Positions 17,980 to 26,357 of a stretch of 64,000 bases of DNA are shown one piece after another (within the stretch, counting starts at the first letter, position 1; each line of letters opens with the position of its first letter). The notes beneath the pieces are model-generated. The model saw nothing but the letters and a program-made list of their open reading frames with translations, ran no database searches and was not told where the DNA came from. Where the stretch lies: assembly GCA_013335535.1 (NCBI GenBank), contig JAAXVL010000015.1:1-64000 (forward strand), written 5' to 3'. Origin of the DNA: Azonexaceae bacterium. GTDB taxonomy: Bacteria; Pseudomonadota; Gammaproteobacteria; Burkholderiales; Rhodocyclaceae. The position numbers and the translations under genes are program-made.

Positions 17980-18569
17980 ACCGTTTCATCACGCTGCACA
18001 CCTCGCACGGTTCGCTGCACGGTCAGTTGGCCCTACCCGACAATCCGTGCGGTCTGGTCCTGATCGCCCGCGCCCATCATGCGGCTGAAGATGCGGTCAT
18101 TTCGTCATCGTTCGCCCAATCCGGGTGCGCCACCTTGACCATGGAACTGCTCACCGCCCAGGAGGTGCAATTCGCCGACGCCACACAAAACGTGCCGCGC
18201 CTGACCCAGCGCCTGATTGATGTCCTCGACATGACCCGCAACGATGGCGACATGGAAAAACTGCCGCTCGCCATTTTCACGAGTGGCGATGTCGGGCCGG
18301 CTGCCATCCGGGCCGCCGCCCAGCGCGACATGCAGGTCAGGGCCGTCGCCTGCCACGGCGGCCTGATCGACCGGGCCGGCGCGCAGGCACTCAAGCTGCT
18401 GGTCGCCCCCTTGCTCATGCTGTTCGATGCCGATGACGCCATCGGCCAAACTGCTTACCAACGCGCTACGTCACACCTTGGTGGCGTCCACACCATGCAG
18501 ATGGTCGAGATCGGCGATGACCCGGCCAGCCCTGCCGCAATTTGGTTTTTGGGGCTTTTTTCCGGTTGA
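17976..18569 (+). CDS. Alpha/beta-hydrolase-like protein, nucleophile motif altered
   Basis: 197 residues from ATG 17976, overlapping the radical SAM stop. The layout (LHGQLALPDNPCGLVLIARAHH near the start, HGGLIDRAG and LLVAPLLMLFDADD later) resembles the dienelactone-hydrolase group of alpha/beta hydrolases. Where those have GxSxG, this has FTSGDVGPAAI, so the usual nucleophile serine is not evident; it may use another residue or be non-catalytic. The last residues (IWFLGLFSG) and the stop come from a copy of the dispersed repeat. It is co-transcribed with the AmmeMemoRadiSam genes by overlap. Confidence 0.7.
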   Translation: MNRFITLHTSHGSLHGQLALPDNPCGLVLIARAHHAAEDAVISSSFAQSGCATLTMELLTAQEVQFADATQNVPRLTQRLIDVLDMTRNDGDMEKLPLAIFTSGDVGPAAIRAAAQRDMQVRAVACHGGLIDRAGAQALKLLVAPLLMLFDADDAIGQTAYQRATSHLGGVHTMQMVEIGDDPASPAAIWFLGLFSG

Positions 18570-18575
18570 CCGTGG
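18541..18575 (-). repeat. Dispersed ~35-bp repeat, copy 5
   Basis: On the minus strand: CCACGGTCAACCGGAAAAAA, then GCCCCAAAAACCAAA. It overlaps the 3' end of the hydrolase-like gene and supplies its C-terminal residues and stop. Confidence 0.9.
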
Positions 18576-18650
18576 AATGCCGGAATGGCGATCGCATTTG
18601 GCCGCATCCGGACTAGACTGAGTATGTAAACAACTATTCAGGAGACTCCG

Positions 18651-18866
18651 ATGTCCTTCTTCGACTCCCCACTCGCCCGTTGCGAAGCCGTCCGCCAAAT
18701 GGTGCTGACCGATGAAACCCAGGCCGAATGCGCTCGCGAACACGACTGCCCGCCCGGCTTCAAATGCCCCTTGTGCGGCTATTTCACTGAATCAAGCGGC
18801 ATCAGCGAAGATATCAGTCTGCCAACGCAGGCGACTAGTCAGCCGGCAACTCACCGGAAGCACTGA
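18651..18866 (+). CDS. Small cysteine-containing protein
   Basis: 71 residues with AGGAG seven bases ahead of the ATG. Cysteines sit at 11, 28, 33, 39 and 42; the last ones (CPPGFKCPLCGYF) look like a small zinc-ribbon half. No family recognised. It stands alone after the AmmeMemoRadiSam operon, and its end convergently overlaps the next small frame by 32 bases. Confidence 0.6.
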   Translation: MSFFDSPLARCEAVRQMVLTDETQAECAREHDCPPGFKCPLCGYFTESSGISEDISLPTQATSQPATHRKH

Positions 18867-19068
18867 CATCAGTGGATAGGGGCTTGGCGTTCCACGCCCC
18901 ATCGGGTATCGGCTTGCTTAGCCATGCCTTGCCGCAATCTGCACCCAGATTGAACAGCCGCCGTTCGATATTGATCCGTCGCTCGCCTATGCCCGCCGGC
19001 GGACCGCTATTTGCCCGGCGTCGCTCATCCCGCTTCCGGCGTTCATGGTTCAAGTTGGAGTCGCTCAT
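18835..19068 (-). CDS. Small charged protein with ERR repeats
   Basis: 77 residues. The N-terminal half has the spaced pattern ERRKRDERRR, IGERR, NIERR seen in many small uncharacterised proteobacterial proteins; the rest is unremarkable. No good ribosome site lies ahead of the ATG. If this is not a gene, 18867-19354 is otherwise empty apart from the terminator listed next. Confidence 0.4.
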   Translation of the reverse strand: MSDSNLNHERRKRDERRRANSGPPAGIGERRINIERRLFNLGADCGKAWLSKPIPDGAWNAKPLSTDVSASGELPAD

Positions 19069-19261
19069 GGTGGTTCGCTTATTCCTGCGCCATCTCAGCC
19101 CGGACGGCGTTTATCAACGTCACTTTTCTCATCTCCCGGCAGGGGCAGAAAAGCGCTTCCCAAAAAATCCTGACCGCATATTACCACCACAGCATAATCA
19201 ACCATCATGTTGCGGAGCGCTCCGCGAGATCCGTCCTGACACCAGCTCGCCAATCCCGCCA

Positions 19262-19288
19262 TGAAAAAGGCCAGGTTTCCCCGGCCTT
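19262..19288 (-). terminator. Intrinsic terminator after the Hcp/PEP-CTERM gene
   Basis: On the minus strand AAGGCC, a ten-base loop, GGCCTT, then a T-run, about 65 bases past the stop. I see nothing else in the surrounding ~290 bases (19069-19354). Confidence 0.55.
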
Positions 19289-19354
19289 CCGCATTTTCCC
19301 GGCGCCCCGGGGAAGCCGCTAAAACGCGTTGCCTGGTTTCAATTCAAGACAGCT

Positions 19355-20047
19355 TCAAACCTTGCTCCGCCGACGACGTGCAACGACCCCAAGCAGGCCC
19401 AAGCCAGCCAGCAACATCGCATAGCTTTCCGGTTCCGGCACAGCAGCAATCTGCGGTCCGGCAAGGCCCTGGGCAAAGAGCGCCGAGACCGCCCCTATCG
19501 AGCCTTCGCCCTTGCTCAGATCGTAAAATGCCGACGGCGACTTAATCAGCTTTCCCGTCTTGGGGTCCTGCGCCCAGTAGTCCAGCGTCACCTTGTCGTA
19601 GGCAAAACTGCCGGCCAATCGAACAAGGCTACCGCTCCCCGAATAACTGAGATTGGTGATTTGGACATTATCAAAGCTCATGCGGAAATAGGTCTGGTTT
19701 TGCCCGCCAATAACCGACGTAAAATCCACAACAGCCGTATTGATCGTTGTTTCCAAGGTACCGAACAGTGCCGTTGAGCTGACATCCATATTCTGGGTCC
19801 ACGAAAAATCCGAGAACGACGGCTTTCCGCCACCGCTGCCAAGCCTGCCGGGTGTAATCGAAACACCCCAGTTGAATGAATCAAATTCAATGGCTTTTTC
19901 ATGGCCTTTCACCACGCTGCTACCAGCAATGCCATCGAACTTGAGAAAATAATCATTGGCGGCGCGTGCCGGCAAACTGCTCGTCAGCAAAACAACACAA
20001 GCAACAGCCGGAAACAGGATACGCTGGGGTTTTGAGTCGGTGTTCAT
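19355..20047 (-). CDS. Secreted Hcp-fold protein with PEP-CTERM sorting tail
   Basis: 230 residues from ATG 20047, with GGAGGT ahead. Signal peptide 1-29 (cut near ARAA). Then DYFLKFDGIAGSSVVKGHEKAIEFDSFNWGVS (about 32-63), the opening of the Hcp family (type VI secretion tube protein fold). A PEP-CTERM tail at about 203-230 has VPEPES, a hydrophobic helix and RRRR. Such tails direct exosortase-dependent sorting to the cell surface. No type VI genes are nearby, so this is an Sec-exported use of the fold. It stands alone, divergent from mfd. Confidence 0.85.
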   Translation of the reverse strand: MNTDSKPQRILFPAVACVVLLTSSLPARAANDYFLKFDGIAGSSVVKGHEKAIEFDSFNWGVSITPGRLGSGGGKPSFSDFSWTQNMDVSSTALFGTLETTINTAVVDFTSVIGGQNQTYFRMSFDNVQITNLSYSGSGSLVRLAGSFAYDKVTLDYWAQDPKTGKLIKSPSAFYDLSKGEGSIGAVSALFAQGLAGPQIAAVPEPESYAMLLAGLGLLGVVARRRRSKV

Positions 20048-20198
20048 GTGACCTCCGGGTTGATTTAAATAGGCGCGTTGGGGTAAGCAGGAAATAGCAA
20101 AATGAGGCAAACCTCAGCCCAATATTGCGTTGTCATTGTATCGACGGAAATGACGAATACAAGCGCCAGGCACCAAGTCGCTGGGAGGCGTAAAACGC

Positions 20199-20204
20199 TA
20201 TAAT
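20199..20204 (+). promoter_or_regulatory. Candidate -10 box for mfd
   Basis: A perfect TATAAT 29 bases ahead of the mfd GTG; no convincing -35 at 16-18 bases. The 186-base gap 20048-20233 holds no gene. Confidence 0.35.
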
Positions 20205-20233
20205 TCCTGCCCCGAAACGCTGCCTTTCCCCGC

Positions 20234-23200
20234 GTGCCAACTCCCCAGTTTCTGCTCTCCCTTCCTGCCTTGCCCAAGGCAGGCAACCGAATCGACCTGC
20301 CGCTGCTGGCCGGCTCATCCGACGCCTTGGCGCTGGCTGAAATCGCCACGCGACACCCCGGCAAGCTGCTCGCCGTCGTCACCGCCAGCGCCGCCGACGC
20401 CCAGCGCCTGCTCGATGAAATCCCGTGGTTTGGCCCTGAGCTGCGCGTTCGTCTGCTACCGGATTGGGAAACGCTACCCTACGATCATTTTTCGCCACAT
20501 CAGGATCTCGTCTCCGAGCGGCTGGCCACCTTGTGGGCCGCCACTCAGGGCGAGCTGGACATCCTGCTTGTGCCGGCCTCGACCGCGGTTTACCGGATCG
20601 CCCCGCCGGCCTTCCTGGCTGCCTATACCTTCGCTTTCAAGAAGGGGCAAAAACTCGACGCCGAGAAGTTCCGCAGCCAGGTCACGCTGGCCGGCTACGC
20701 CCATGTCACGCAGGTCGTGTCACCCGGCGAATATTCGATTCGTGGCGGGCTGATCGACCTCTTCCCGATGGGTTCGCAACTGCCCTACCGGCTCGACCTG
20801 TTCGACGACGAAATCGAAAGCATCAAGACCTTCGACGTCGACACTCAGCGCACCGTCTATCCGGTACCCGAAGTCCGCCTGCTGCCGGCCCGTGAATTCC
20901 CGATGGACGACAAGGGTCGTACCCATTTTCGCCAGTGCTTTCGTGAGCGCTTCGAAGGCGACCCGGCCAAGTCCGGCATTTACAAGGATATTTCGACCGG
21001 CATCGCCAGCGCCGGCATCGAGTACTACCTGCCGCTATTCTTCGACGAAACGGCGAGCGTGTTCGACTATCTGCCCAAGGATGCCGTCTTCGTCACCCAC
21101 GGAGACGCGCCGGCCGCCATCGCCGCCTTTTGGAACGACACCCGCTCGCGCTACAACCTGCTTCAGGGCGACAAGTCCCGGCCGCTGTTGCCGCCCAACG
21201 AACTGTTCCTGTCCGACGAAGCCTTCTTCACGGCCGCCAAATCCTATGGTCGACTGGCCATTGAGGGCAAAAACGGTGAAGCCGCCAGCAAGCTGCCCGG
21301 CGTTGCTGTTGATAGACGCAGCGAAGACCCGCTCGGCGCGCTGAAAAACCACCTAGCCAGTTTCAAGGGGCGCGTGCTTCTCCTGGCCGAAACCGCCGGG
21401 CGCCGCGAAACGCTGACCGCCATGTTTGCCGAACATGGCCTCAAACCCGAATCCTGCGCCGATTTACCGACTTTTCTGGGCGGCAAGGCACAACTGGCGC
21501 TCGGCATCGGCCCCTTGCAGGCCGGCTTTGCCCTGGAAAAGCTGGCTTTCATCACCGAAACCGAGCTTTTCGCCGGCACGCCGCGCCGCACTCGGCGCGA
21601 AGCGGCCAAGAAAGCCTCCTTCGACAACTGGCTCAAGGACCTGACCGAACTCAAGGTCGGCGACCCGGTGGTGCATGAAAGCCATGGGATTGGCCGCTAT
21701 CAGGGGCTGGTCCGCATGGATCTCGGTCTTGGTGAACAGGAATTCCTTGAACTGCACTACGCCAACGAGGCAAAGCTGTTTGTCCCGGTCGCCCAGTTGC
21801 ACGTCATTTCCCGCTACTCCGGTGCCGACCCGGAAAGCGCCCCGCTCCACACCCTCGGCTCCGGCCAGTGGGAAAAGGCCAAGCGCAAGGCCGCCGAACA
21901 GGCACACGACACTGCCGCCGAACTGCTCGCCCTCTACGCCGCGCGCGCCGCCCGGCAGGGCCATGCCTTCGCCTTCAAGGAAACCGATTACGAAGCCTTC
22001 GCAGACGGCTTCGGCTTCGAGGAAACCCATGACCAGGCACAAGCCATCGCCGCCGTTATTGACGACATGCGTTCCGGCAAACCGATGGACCGCCTGGTGT
22101 GTGGCGATGTCGGCTTCGGCAAGACCGAAGTGGCCTTGCGTGCCGCCTTCTGTGCGGTTGCTGGCGGCAAACAGGTGGCCGTGCTATGCCCGACCACCCT
22201 CCTCTGCGAGCAGCATTTCCAGACCTTCACCGACCGCTTCGCCGACTGGCCGATCAAGATCGCCGAGATTTCCCGTTTCAAGACCGCCAAGGAATCGGCA
22301 CAGGCTTTGCAGGAATTGGCCGAAGGCAAGATCGACATCATCATCGGCACCCACAAGCTGATCGGCAAGGACGTCAAGTTCAACCGTCTCGGCCTTGTCG
22401 TCATCGATGAGGAACACCGTTTCGGTGTCCGCCAGAAGGAAACGCTGAAAGCCATGCGCGCCGAGGTCGATGTCCTGACTTTGACCGCAACGCCGATCCC
22501 ACGCACGCTGGCGATGTCGATGGAAGGCCTGCGTGATTTCTCAGTCATCGCCACCGCCCCGCAAAAACGGCTGGCCATCAAGACTTTCGTCAGCAACTTC
22601 TCCGACGGCATCATCCGCGAAGCCGTGCTGCGCGAACTCAAACGAGGCGGGCAGGTGTACTTCCTGCACAACGAAGTCGACACCATCGCCAACATGCAGG
22701 AAAAACTGGCCAAGCTGGTGCCCGAGGCGCGCATCGTCATCGGTCACGGCCAGATGAACGAGCGCGAACTGGAGCGCGTCATGCGCGACTTCACCGGCCA
22801 GCGCGCTAATGTGCTGCTGTGCACGACCATCATCGAGACAGGTATCGACAATCCGCACGCCAACACCATCCTGATCAACCGTTCAGAAAAATTCGGCCTG
22901 GCCCAACTGCACCAGCTACGCGGTCGCGTCGGCCGGTCGCACCACCAGGCATACGCCTACCTGCTCGTTCAGGATGAAAAGGCAATGACCAAGCAGGCCC
23001 GGATGCGCCTCGAAGCTATCCAGGCCATGGAAGAACTCGGTTCCGGCTTCTTCCTGGCCATGCACGACCTGGAAATCCGCGGCGCCGGCGAAGTGCTCGG
23101 CGACAACCAGTCCGGCGAAATGCAGGAAGTCGGCTTCAACATGTACACCGACATGCTTAATCGTGCCGTCGCCGCCCTCAAGCAGGGCAAGCATCTGGCC

Positions 23201-23674
23201 GCCGTCGATCTGACCCAGCCGCTCGGCATCGGCACTGAGATCAACCTGCGCACCCCCGCGCTGCTCCCGGACGCCTACTGCCCGGACGTGCATGAGCGCC
23301 TGACGCTCTACAAACGCCTGGCCAACGGTGAAACCACCGAGGAAATCGACACACTACAGGAAGAACTGATCGACCGTTTTGGCGAGCTGCCCCTGCAGGC
23401 GCAGTCGCTACTCGCCACGCACCGCCTGCGTCTGCTGGTTAAGCCGCTGCTCATCCAGAAGCTCGACGCGACCAACGATCAGATCACGATCCAGTTCAGC
23501 CCTGAGTTCTCGAAAAACCCGCCGATCGAGCCAATGAAGATAATCAATTTGATTCAAAAAGACCGCAGCTATAAGCTGGCAGGACAGGATAAACTTTCCC
23601 TTTTACGCCACTGCCCGACCTTGAACGACAAGGTCGTTGCGGTGAAAGACATGATTCGCCAGTTGAGCAAATGA
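20234..23674 (+). CDS. mfd: Transcription-repair coupling factor Mfd
   Basis: 1146 residues from a GTG start; full family length. Order: UvrB-like N-terminal domains, RNA polymerase-interaction domain (from about 470, with VGDPVVHESHGIGRYQGL), a superfamily 2 translocase with Walker A GDVGFGKTEVALRAAF (about 622) and DEEH (about 725), the TRG region, and a C-terminal domain. It removes RNA polymerase stalled at lesions and recruits UvrA. The stop overlaps the aroG start (ATGA), an unusual pairing that may couple the two. Confidence 0.97.
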   Translation: MPTPQFLLSLPALPKAGNRIDLPLLAGSSDALALAEIATRHPGKLLAVVTASAADAQRLLDEIPWFGPELRVRLLPDWETLPYDHFSPHQDLVSERLATLWAATQGELDILLVPASTAVYRIAPPAFLAAYTFAFKKGQKLDAEKFRSQVTLAGYAHVTQVVSPGEYSIRGGLIDLFPMGSQLPYRLDLFDDEIESIKTFDVDTQRTVYPVPEVRLLPAREFPMDDKGRTHFRQCFRERFEGDPAKSGIYKDISTGIASAGIEYYLPLFFDETASVFDYLPKDAVFVTHGDAPAAIAAFWNDTRSRYNLLQGDKSRPLLPPNELFLSDEAFFTAAKSYGRLAIEGKNGEAASKLPGVAVDRRSEDPLGALKNHLASFKGRVLLLAETAGRRETLTAMFAEHGLKPESCADLPTFLGGKAQLALGIGPLQAGFALEKLAFITETELFAGTPRRTRREAAKKASFDNWLKDLTELKVGDPVVHESHGIGRYQGLVRMDLGLGEQEFLELHYANEAKLFVPVAQLHVISRYSGADPESAPLHTLGSGQWEKAKRKAAEQAHDTAAELLALYAARAARQGHAFAFKETDYEAFADGFGFEETHDQAQAIAAVIDDMRSGKPMDRLVCGDVGFGKTEVALRAAFCAVAGGKQVAVLCPTTLLCEQHFQTFTDRFADWPIKIAEISRFKTAKESAQALQELAEGKIDIIIGTHKLIGKDVKFNRLGLVVIDEEHRFGVRQKETLKAMRAEVDVLTLTATPIPRTLAMSMEGLRDFSVIATAPQKRLAIKTFVSNFSDGIIREAVLRELKRGGQVYFLHNEVDTIANMQEKLAKLVPEARIVIGHGQMNERELERVMRDFTGQRANVLLCTTIIETGIDNPHANTILINRSEKFGLAQLHQLRGRVGRSHHQAYAYLLVQDEKAMTKQARMRLEAIQAMEELGSGFFLAMHDLEIRGAGEVLGDNQSGEMQEVGFNMYTDMLNRAVAALKQGKHLAAVDLTQPLGIGTEINLRTPALLPDAYCPDVHERLTLYKRLANGETTEEIDTLQEELIDRFGELPLQAQSLLATHRLRLLVKPLLIQKLDATNDQITIQFSPEFSKNPPIEPMKIINLIQKDRSYKLAGQDKLSLLRHCPTLNDKVVAVKDMIRQLSK

Positions 23675-24750
23675 CCATGACCACACATCACATCGACAAC
23701 ATCAACGTCACCGCCTTCGACGAAATGCCGACGCCGGAAGAAATCCACACCCGCCTGCCGCTTTCCGAGAAAGCCGCCAAGACGGTTACCCATGGTCGGC
23801 ATTTGCTGCGCAACATCCTGGATCGCAAGGACCATCGCCTGTTCGTGGTGGTTGGCCCCTGCTCCATCCACGACCCGGTGGCCGGTCTCGACTACGCCCG
23901 TCGCCTGAAAAAGCTCTCCGAAGAAGTCGGCGACACCTTGCAACTGATCATGCGCGTCTATTTCGAAAAACCGCGCACCACCGTCGGCTGGAAGGGCTAC
24001 ATCAACGATCCGTTCATGGACGACAGTTTCCGCATCGACATCGGCATGGCCAAGGCCCGCGAATTCCTGCTCCAGGTTGCCGAAATCGGCATGCCGACGG
24101 GTACCGAGGCGCTCGACCCGAACGCCCCGCAATACTACGGCGACCTCATCACCTGGACCGCCATCGGTGCCCGCACCACAGAATCGCAGACCCACCGCGA
24201 AATGTCGTCCGGCCTGTCCACCCCGGTCGGCTTCAAGAACGGCACCAGCGGCGATCTCAGCGTGGCCGTCAACGCCATCCTCTCCGCCTCCAAGCCACAC
24301 TCTTTCCTCGGCCTGACCAATCAGGGCCGCGTCGCCGTCGTCCGTACCAAGGGCAATGGCTACGGCCACATCGTGCTGCGCGGTGGTGATGGCCGGCCGA
24401 ACTACGATACCGTTTCCGTCGCCATGGTCGAACAGGCACTCGACAAGGCCAAGCTGCCGCACAACATCGTTGTCGACTGCTCACACGCCAACAGCTTCAA
24501 GAAGCCCGAGCTGCAACCGCTGGTCATGGCCGATATTGTCAATCAGGTCCGCCTAGGCAACAAATCGCTGCTCGGCGTGATGATCGAATCGAACATCGAA
24601 GCCGGCAATCAGTCGATTCCGGCCGACCTCAGCCAACTCAAGTATGGCTGCTCCGTTACCGACGGCTGCGTCGATTGGGCCACCACCGAGAAGATGATCC
24701 GTGAAGCAGCAATCCTTCTCCGCGATGTTCTGCCAGAACGGCTTTCCTGA
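23671..24750 (+). CDS. aroG: 3-deoxy-7-phosphoheptulonate (DAHP) synthase, class I
   Basis: 359 residues. First step of the shikimate pathway: condenses PEP with erythrose 4-phosphate. Typical stretches: VVVGPCSIHDP, MRVYFEKPRTTVGWKGYINDP, ARTTESQTHREMSSGLS, GFKNGTSGD and VDCSHANSFK. The N-terminal ~35-residue extension is the part that binds the feedback amino acid in AroF/G/H; which amino acid cannot be assigned with confidence. It starts by overlapping the mfd stop. Confidence 0.95.
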   Translation: MTMTTHHIDNINVTAFDEMPTPEEIHTRLPLSEKAAKTVTHGRHLLRNILDRKDHRLFVVVGPCSIHDPVAGLDYARRLKKLSEEVGDTLQLIMRVYFEKPRTTVGWKGYINDPFMDDSFRIDIGMAKAREFLLQVAEIGMPTGTEALDPNAPQYYGDLITWTAIGARTTESQTHREMSSGLSTPVGFKNGTSGDLSVAVNAILSASKPHSFLGLTNQGRVAVVRTKGNGYGHIVLRGGDGRPNYDTVSVAMVEQALDKAKLPHNIVVDCSHANSFKKPELQPLVMADIVNQVRLGNKSLLGVMIESNIEAGNQSIPADLSQLKYGCSVTDGCVDWATTEKMIREAAILLRDVLPERLS

Positions 24751-24773
24751 GAAAGCACGAGCGGAGAACAGGC

Positions 24774-25073
24774 ATGGATGCTCGACCTGAACAACAGACC
24801 TCTTGTCATCCATCGGTTCGTCGATGGATATTCCTGCGCGCCTTTCTGATTGGGGTGCTCGTAGCAGCCTGGTGGATTTTGTTCGCCCCTGACTCGATGA
24901 TGGAGTCATCGCTCAAGACCACGCTCGGCATTGTTGCAGGCCTTCTGGCAACAGGGAGTTACCTGTTCAATTTGCGCAAGACGCTCTACCCGCCGAAAAA
25001 CGGCGGAATGCCAGTCACGATGCCAGAAGCAGCGGACTTTGGGAACGGCGCGCCCTCTTCCGAGAAAAAATGA
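24774..25073 (+). CDS. Small membrane protein of unknown function
   Basis: 99 residues, with GGAG about nine bases ahead of the ATG. Two predicted membrane segments (about 20-38 and 48-66) joined by FAPDSMMESS, and a hydrophilic tail. No family recognised. It lies 23 bases after aroG and may be co-transcribed with it. Confidence 0.65.
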   Translation: MDARPEQQTSCHPSVRRWIFLRAFLIGVLVAAWWILFAPDSMMESSLKTTLGIVAGLLATGSYLFNLRKTLYPPKNGGMPVTMPEAADFGNGAPSSEKK

Positions 25074-25127
25074 GTCTGCCAATTCGTTTTTACAACGGAA
25101 ATCGATAGTCCCGATGGTTATTTCCTG

Positions 25128-25493
25128 ATGAAAGCGAAGCGTAAAAAAACACGCTGGTCAGCTGCCGACCATCTCGGCAGTGATTCCATGACATCCTTTT
25201 GTGCCTGGGATGGAAAAACGCTGGTACTCAATATTCTCGGCCAACCGAATGCCAACCGGGATGTGATTGGCAAAGCCAAGGGAAAGCAACTCCAGGTCAG
25301 CGTCACGGCTGCTCCGGTGGCCGGCCGGGCTACCGATCACATGGTGCGCTTTCTTGCCGGAGAGTTCGATGTTTCGCCCTTTGACATAGAAGTGGTGTTT
25401 GGCCGGTTCAACGTCAACAAACAGCTCCGCATCCGGTCTCCGCAGAGACTGCCATCCGTTGTCGCCAAACACTTGTCTGTGCAGCCCTTATAA
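25128..25493 (+). CDS. DUF167 (YggU) family protein
   Basis: Up to 121 residues. From about residue 22 it matches YggU: LVLNILGQPNANRD, QLQVSVTAAPVAGRATDHMVRFLAGEFDV and NKQLRIRSP. YggU is a small conserved protein of unknown role. The start is uncertain: ATG 25128 adds a basic N-terminus, while ATG 25188 begins close to the domain; neither has a strong ribosome site. Nine bases separate it from serB. Confidence 0.8.
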   Translation: MKAKRKKTRWSAADHLGSDSMTSFCAWDGKTLVLNILGQPNANRDVIGKAKGKQLQVSVTAAPVAGRATDHMVRFLAGEFDVSPFDIEVVFGRFNVNKQLRIRSPQRLPSVVAKHLSVQPL

Positions 25494-25502
25494 TTTCGCA
25501 CC

Positions 25503-26348
25503 ATGAACCTCATCATTCAGGGCGGAGCCCTACCCACTTTCCTTCTTGAACGCATTTTTGCCGCTACCGGCGCGTCGACCGTGGAGCCCCGGCCACCGCA
25601 GGTTGTGTGCCTGAGTGGCGCAACCCGGACTGCGGAGTTCGATACACTGATTCCGTTGATCGAAGCCGAAAAACTGGACTGGGCATTTGTCGAGACGGGC
25701 AAAAAACTTTCCGACTATGGGCTGATCTGCTTCGACATGGATTCGACACTGATCACCATCGAATGCATAGACGAACTAGCTGACTTCGCTGGCAAGAAGG
25801 CAGAGGTTTCGACCGTGACCGAAGCGGCCATGCGCGGCGAAATCGACTACCGCGAAAGCCTGCGCCGCCGCCTGGCTCTGCTCGCCGGCCTGGATGCCCG
25901 GGTACTCGCTCGCGTATTTGGCGAACGCCTGCTGCTCTCACCCGGCGCTCGCGAACTGCTCGAAGCCTGCCAGAACGCTGGCCTGAGAACCGCCATTCTG
26001 TCAGGTGGCTTCACCTATTTCACCGAGCGACTACGCATTGAACTCGGTTTTGATTTTGCCACGTCGAATGAGCTTGAAATTTCCGGTGGCAAGCTGACCG
26101 GCCGCGTCGTTGGCGACATTGTCGATGCGTCAGCCAAGGCCCACCACCTCGTCCGCCTGACGGACGAACTAGGATTGAAGAAGGAACAGGTCATTGCCTG
26201 TGGCGATGGCGCCAATGATCTTCTGATGATGGCCCAAGCCGGCCTCTCGGTGGCATTTCGTGCCAAGCCGGCGACACGTGCCAAGGCGGATGTGGCGATC
26301 AATTTTGGCGGCCTTGACGCACTGCTCAAGCTGTTTGACGAAACGTAG
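25503..26348 (+). CDS. serB: Phosphoserine phosphatase SerB
   Basis: 281 residues. Last step of L-serine synthesis, a HAD hydrolase. The nucleophile is D78 in CFDMDSTLITIECIDELAD; further motifs are ILSGGFTYF, the lysine in KAHHLV and ACGDGANDLLMM. The N-terminal ~70 residues are the small regulatory part found in longer SerBs. It converges on the SulP gene with nine bases between. Confidence 0.96.
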   Translation: MNLIIQGGALPTFLLERIFAATGASTVEPRPPQVVCLSGATRTAEFDTLIPLIEAEKLDWAFVETGKKLSDYGLICFDMDSTLITIECIDELADFAGKKAEVSTVTEAAMRGEIDYRESLRRRLALLAGLDARVLARVFGERLLLSPGARELLEACQNAGLRTAILSGGFTYFTERLRIELGFDFATSNELEISGGKLTGRVVGDIVDASAKAHHLVRLTDELGLKKEQVIACGDGANDLLMMAQAGLSVAFRAKPATRAKADVAINFGGLDALLKLFDET

Positions 26349-26357
26349 GAACGGAAC

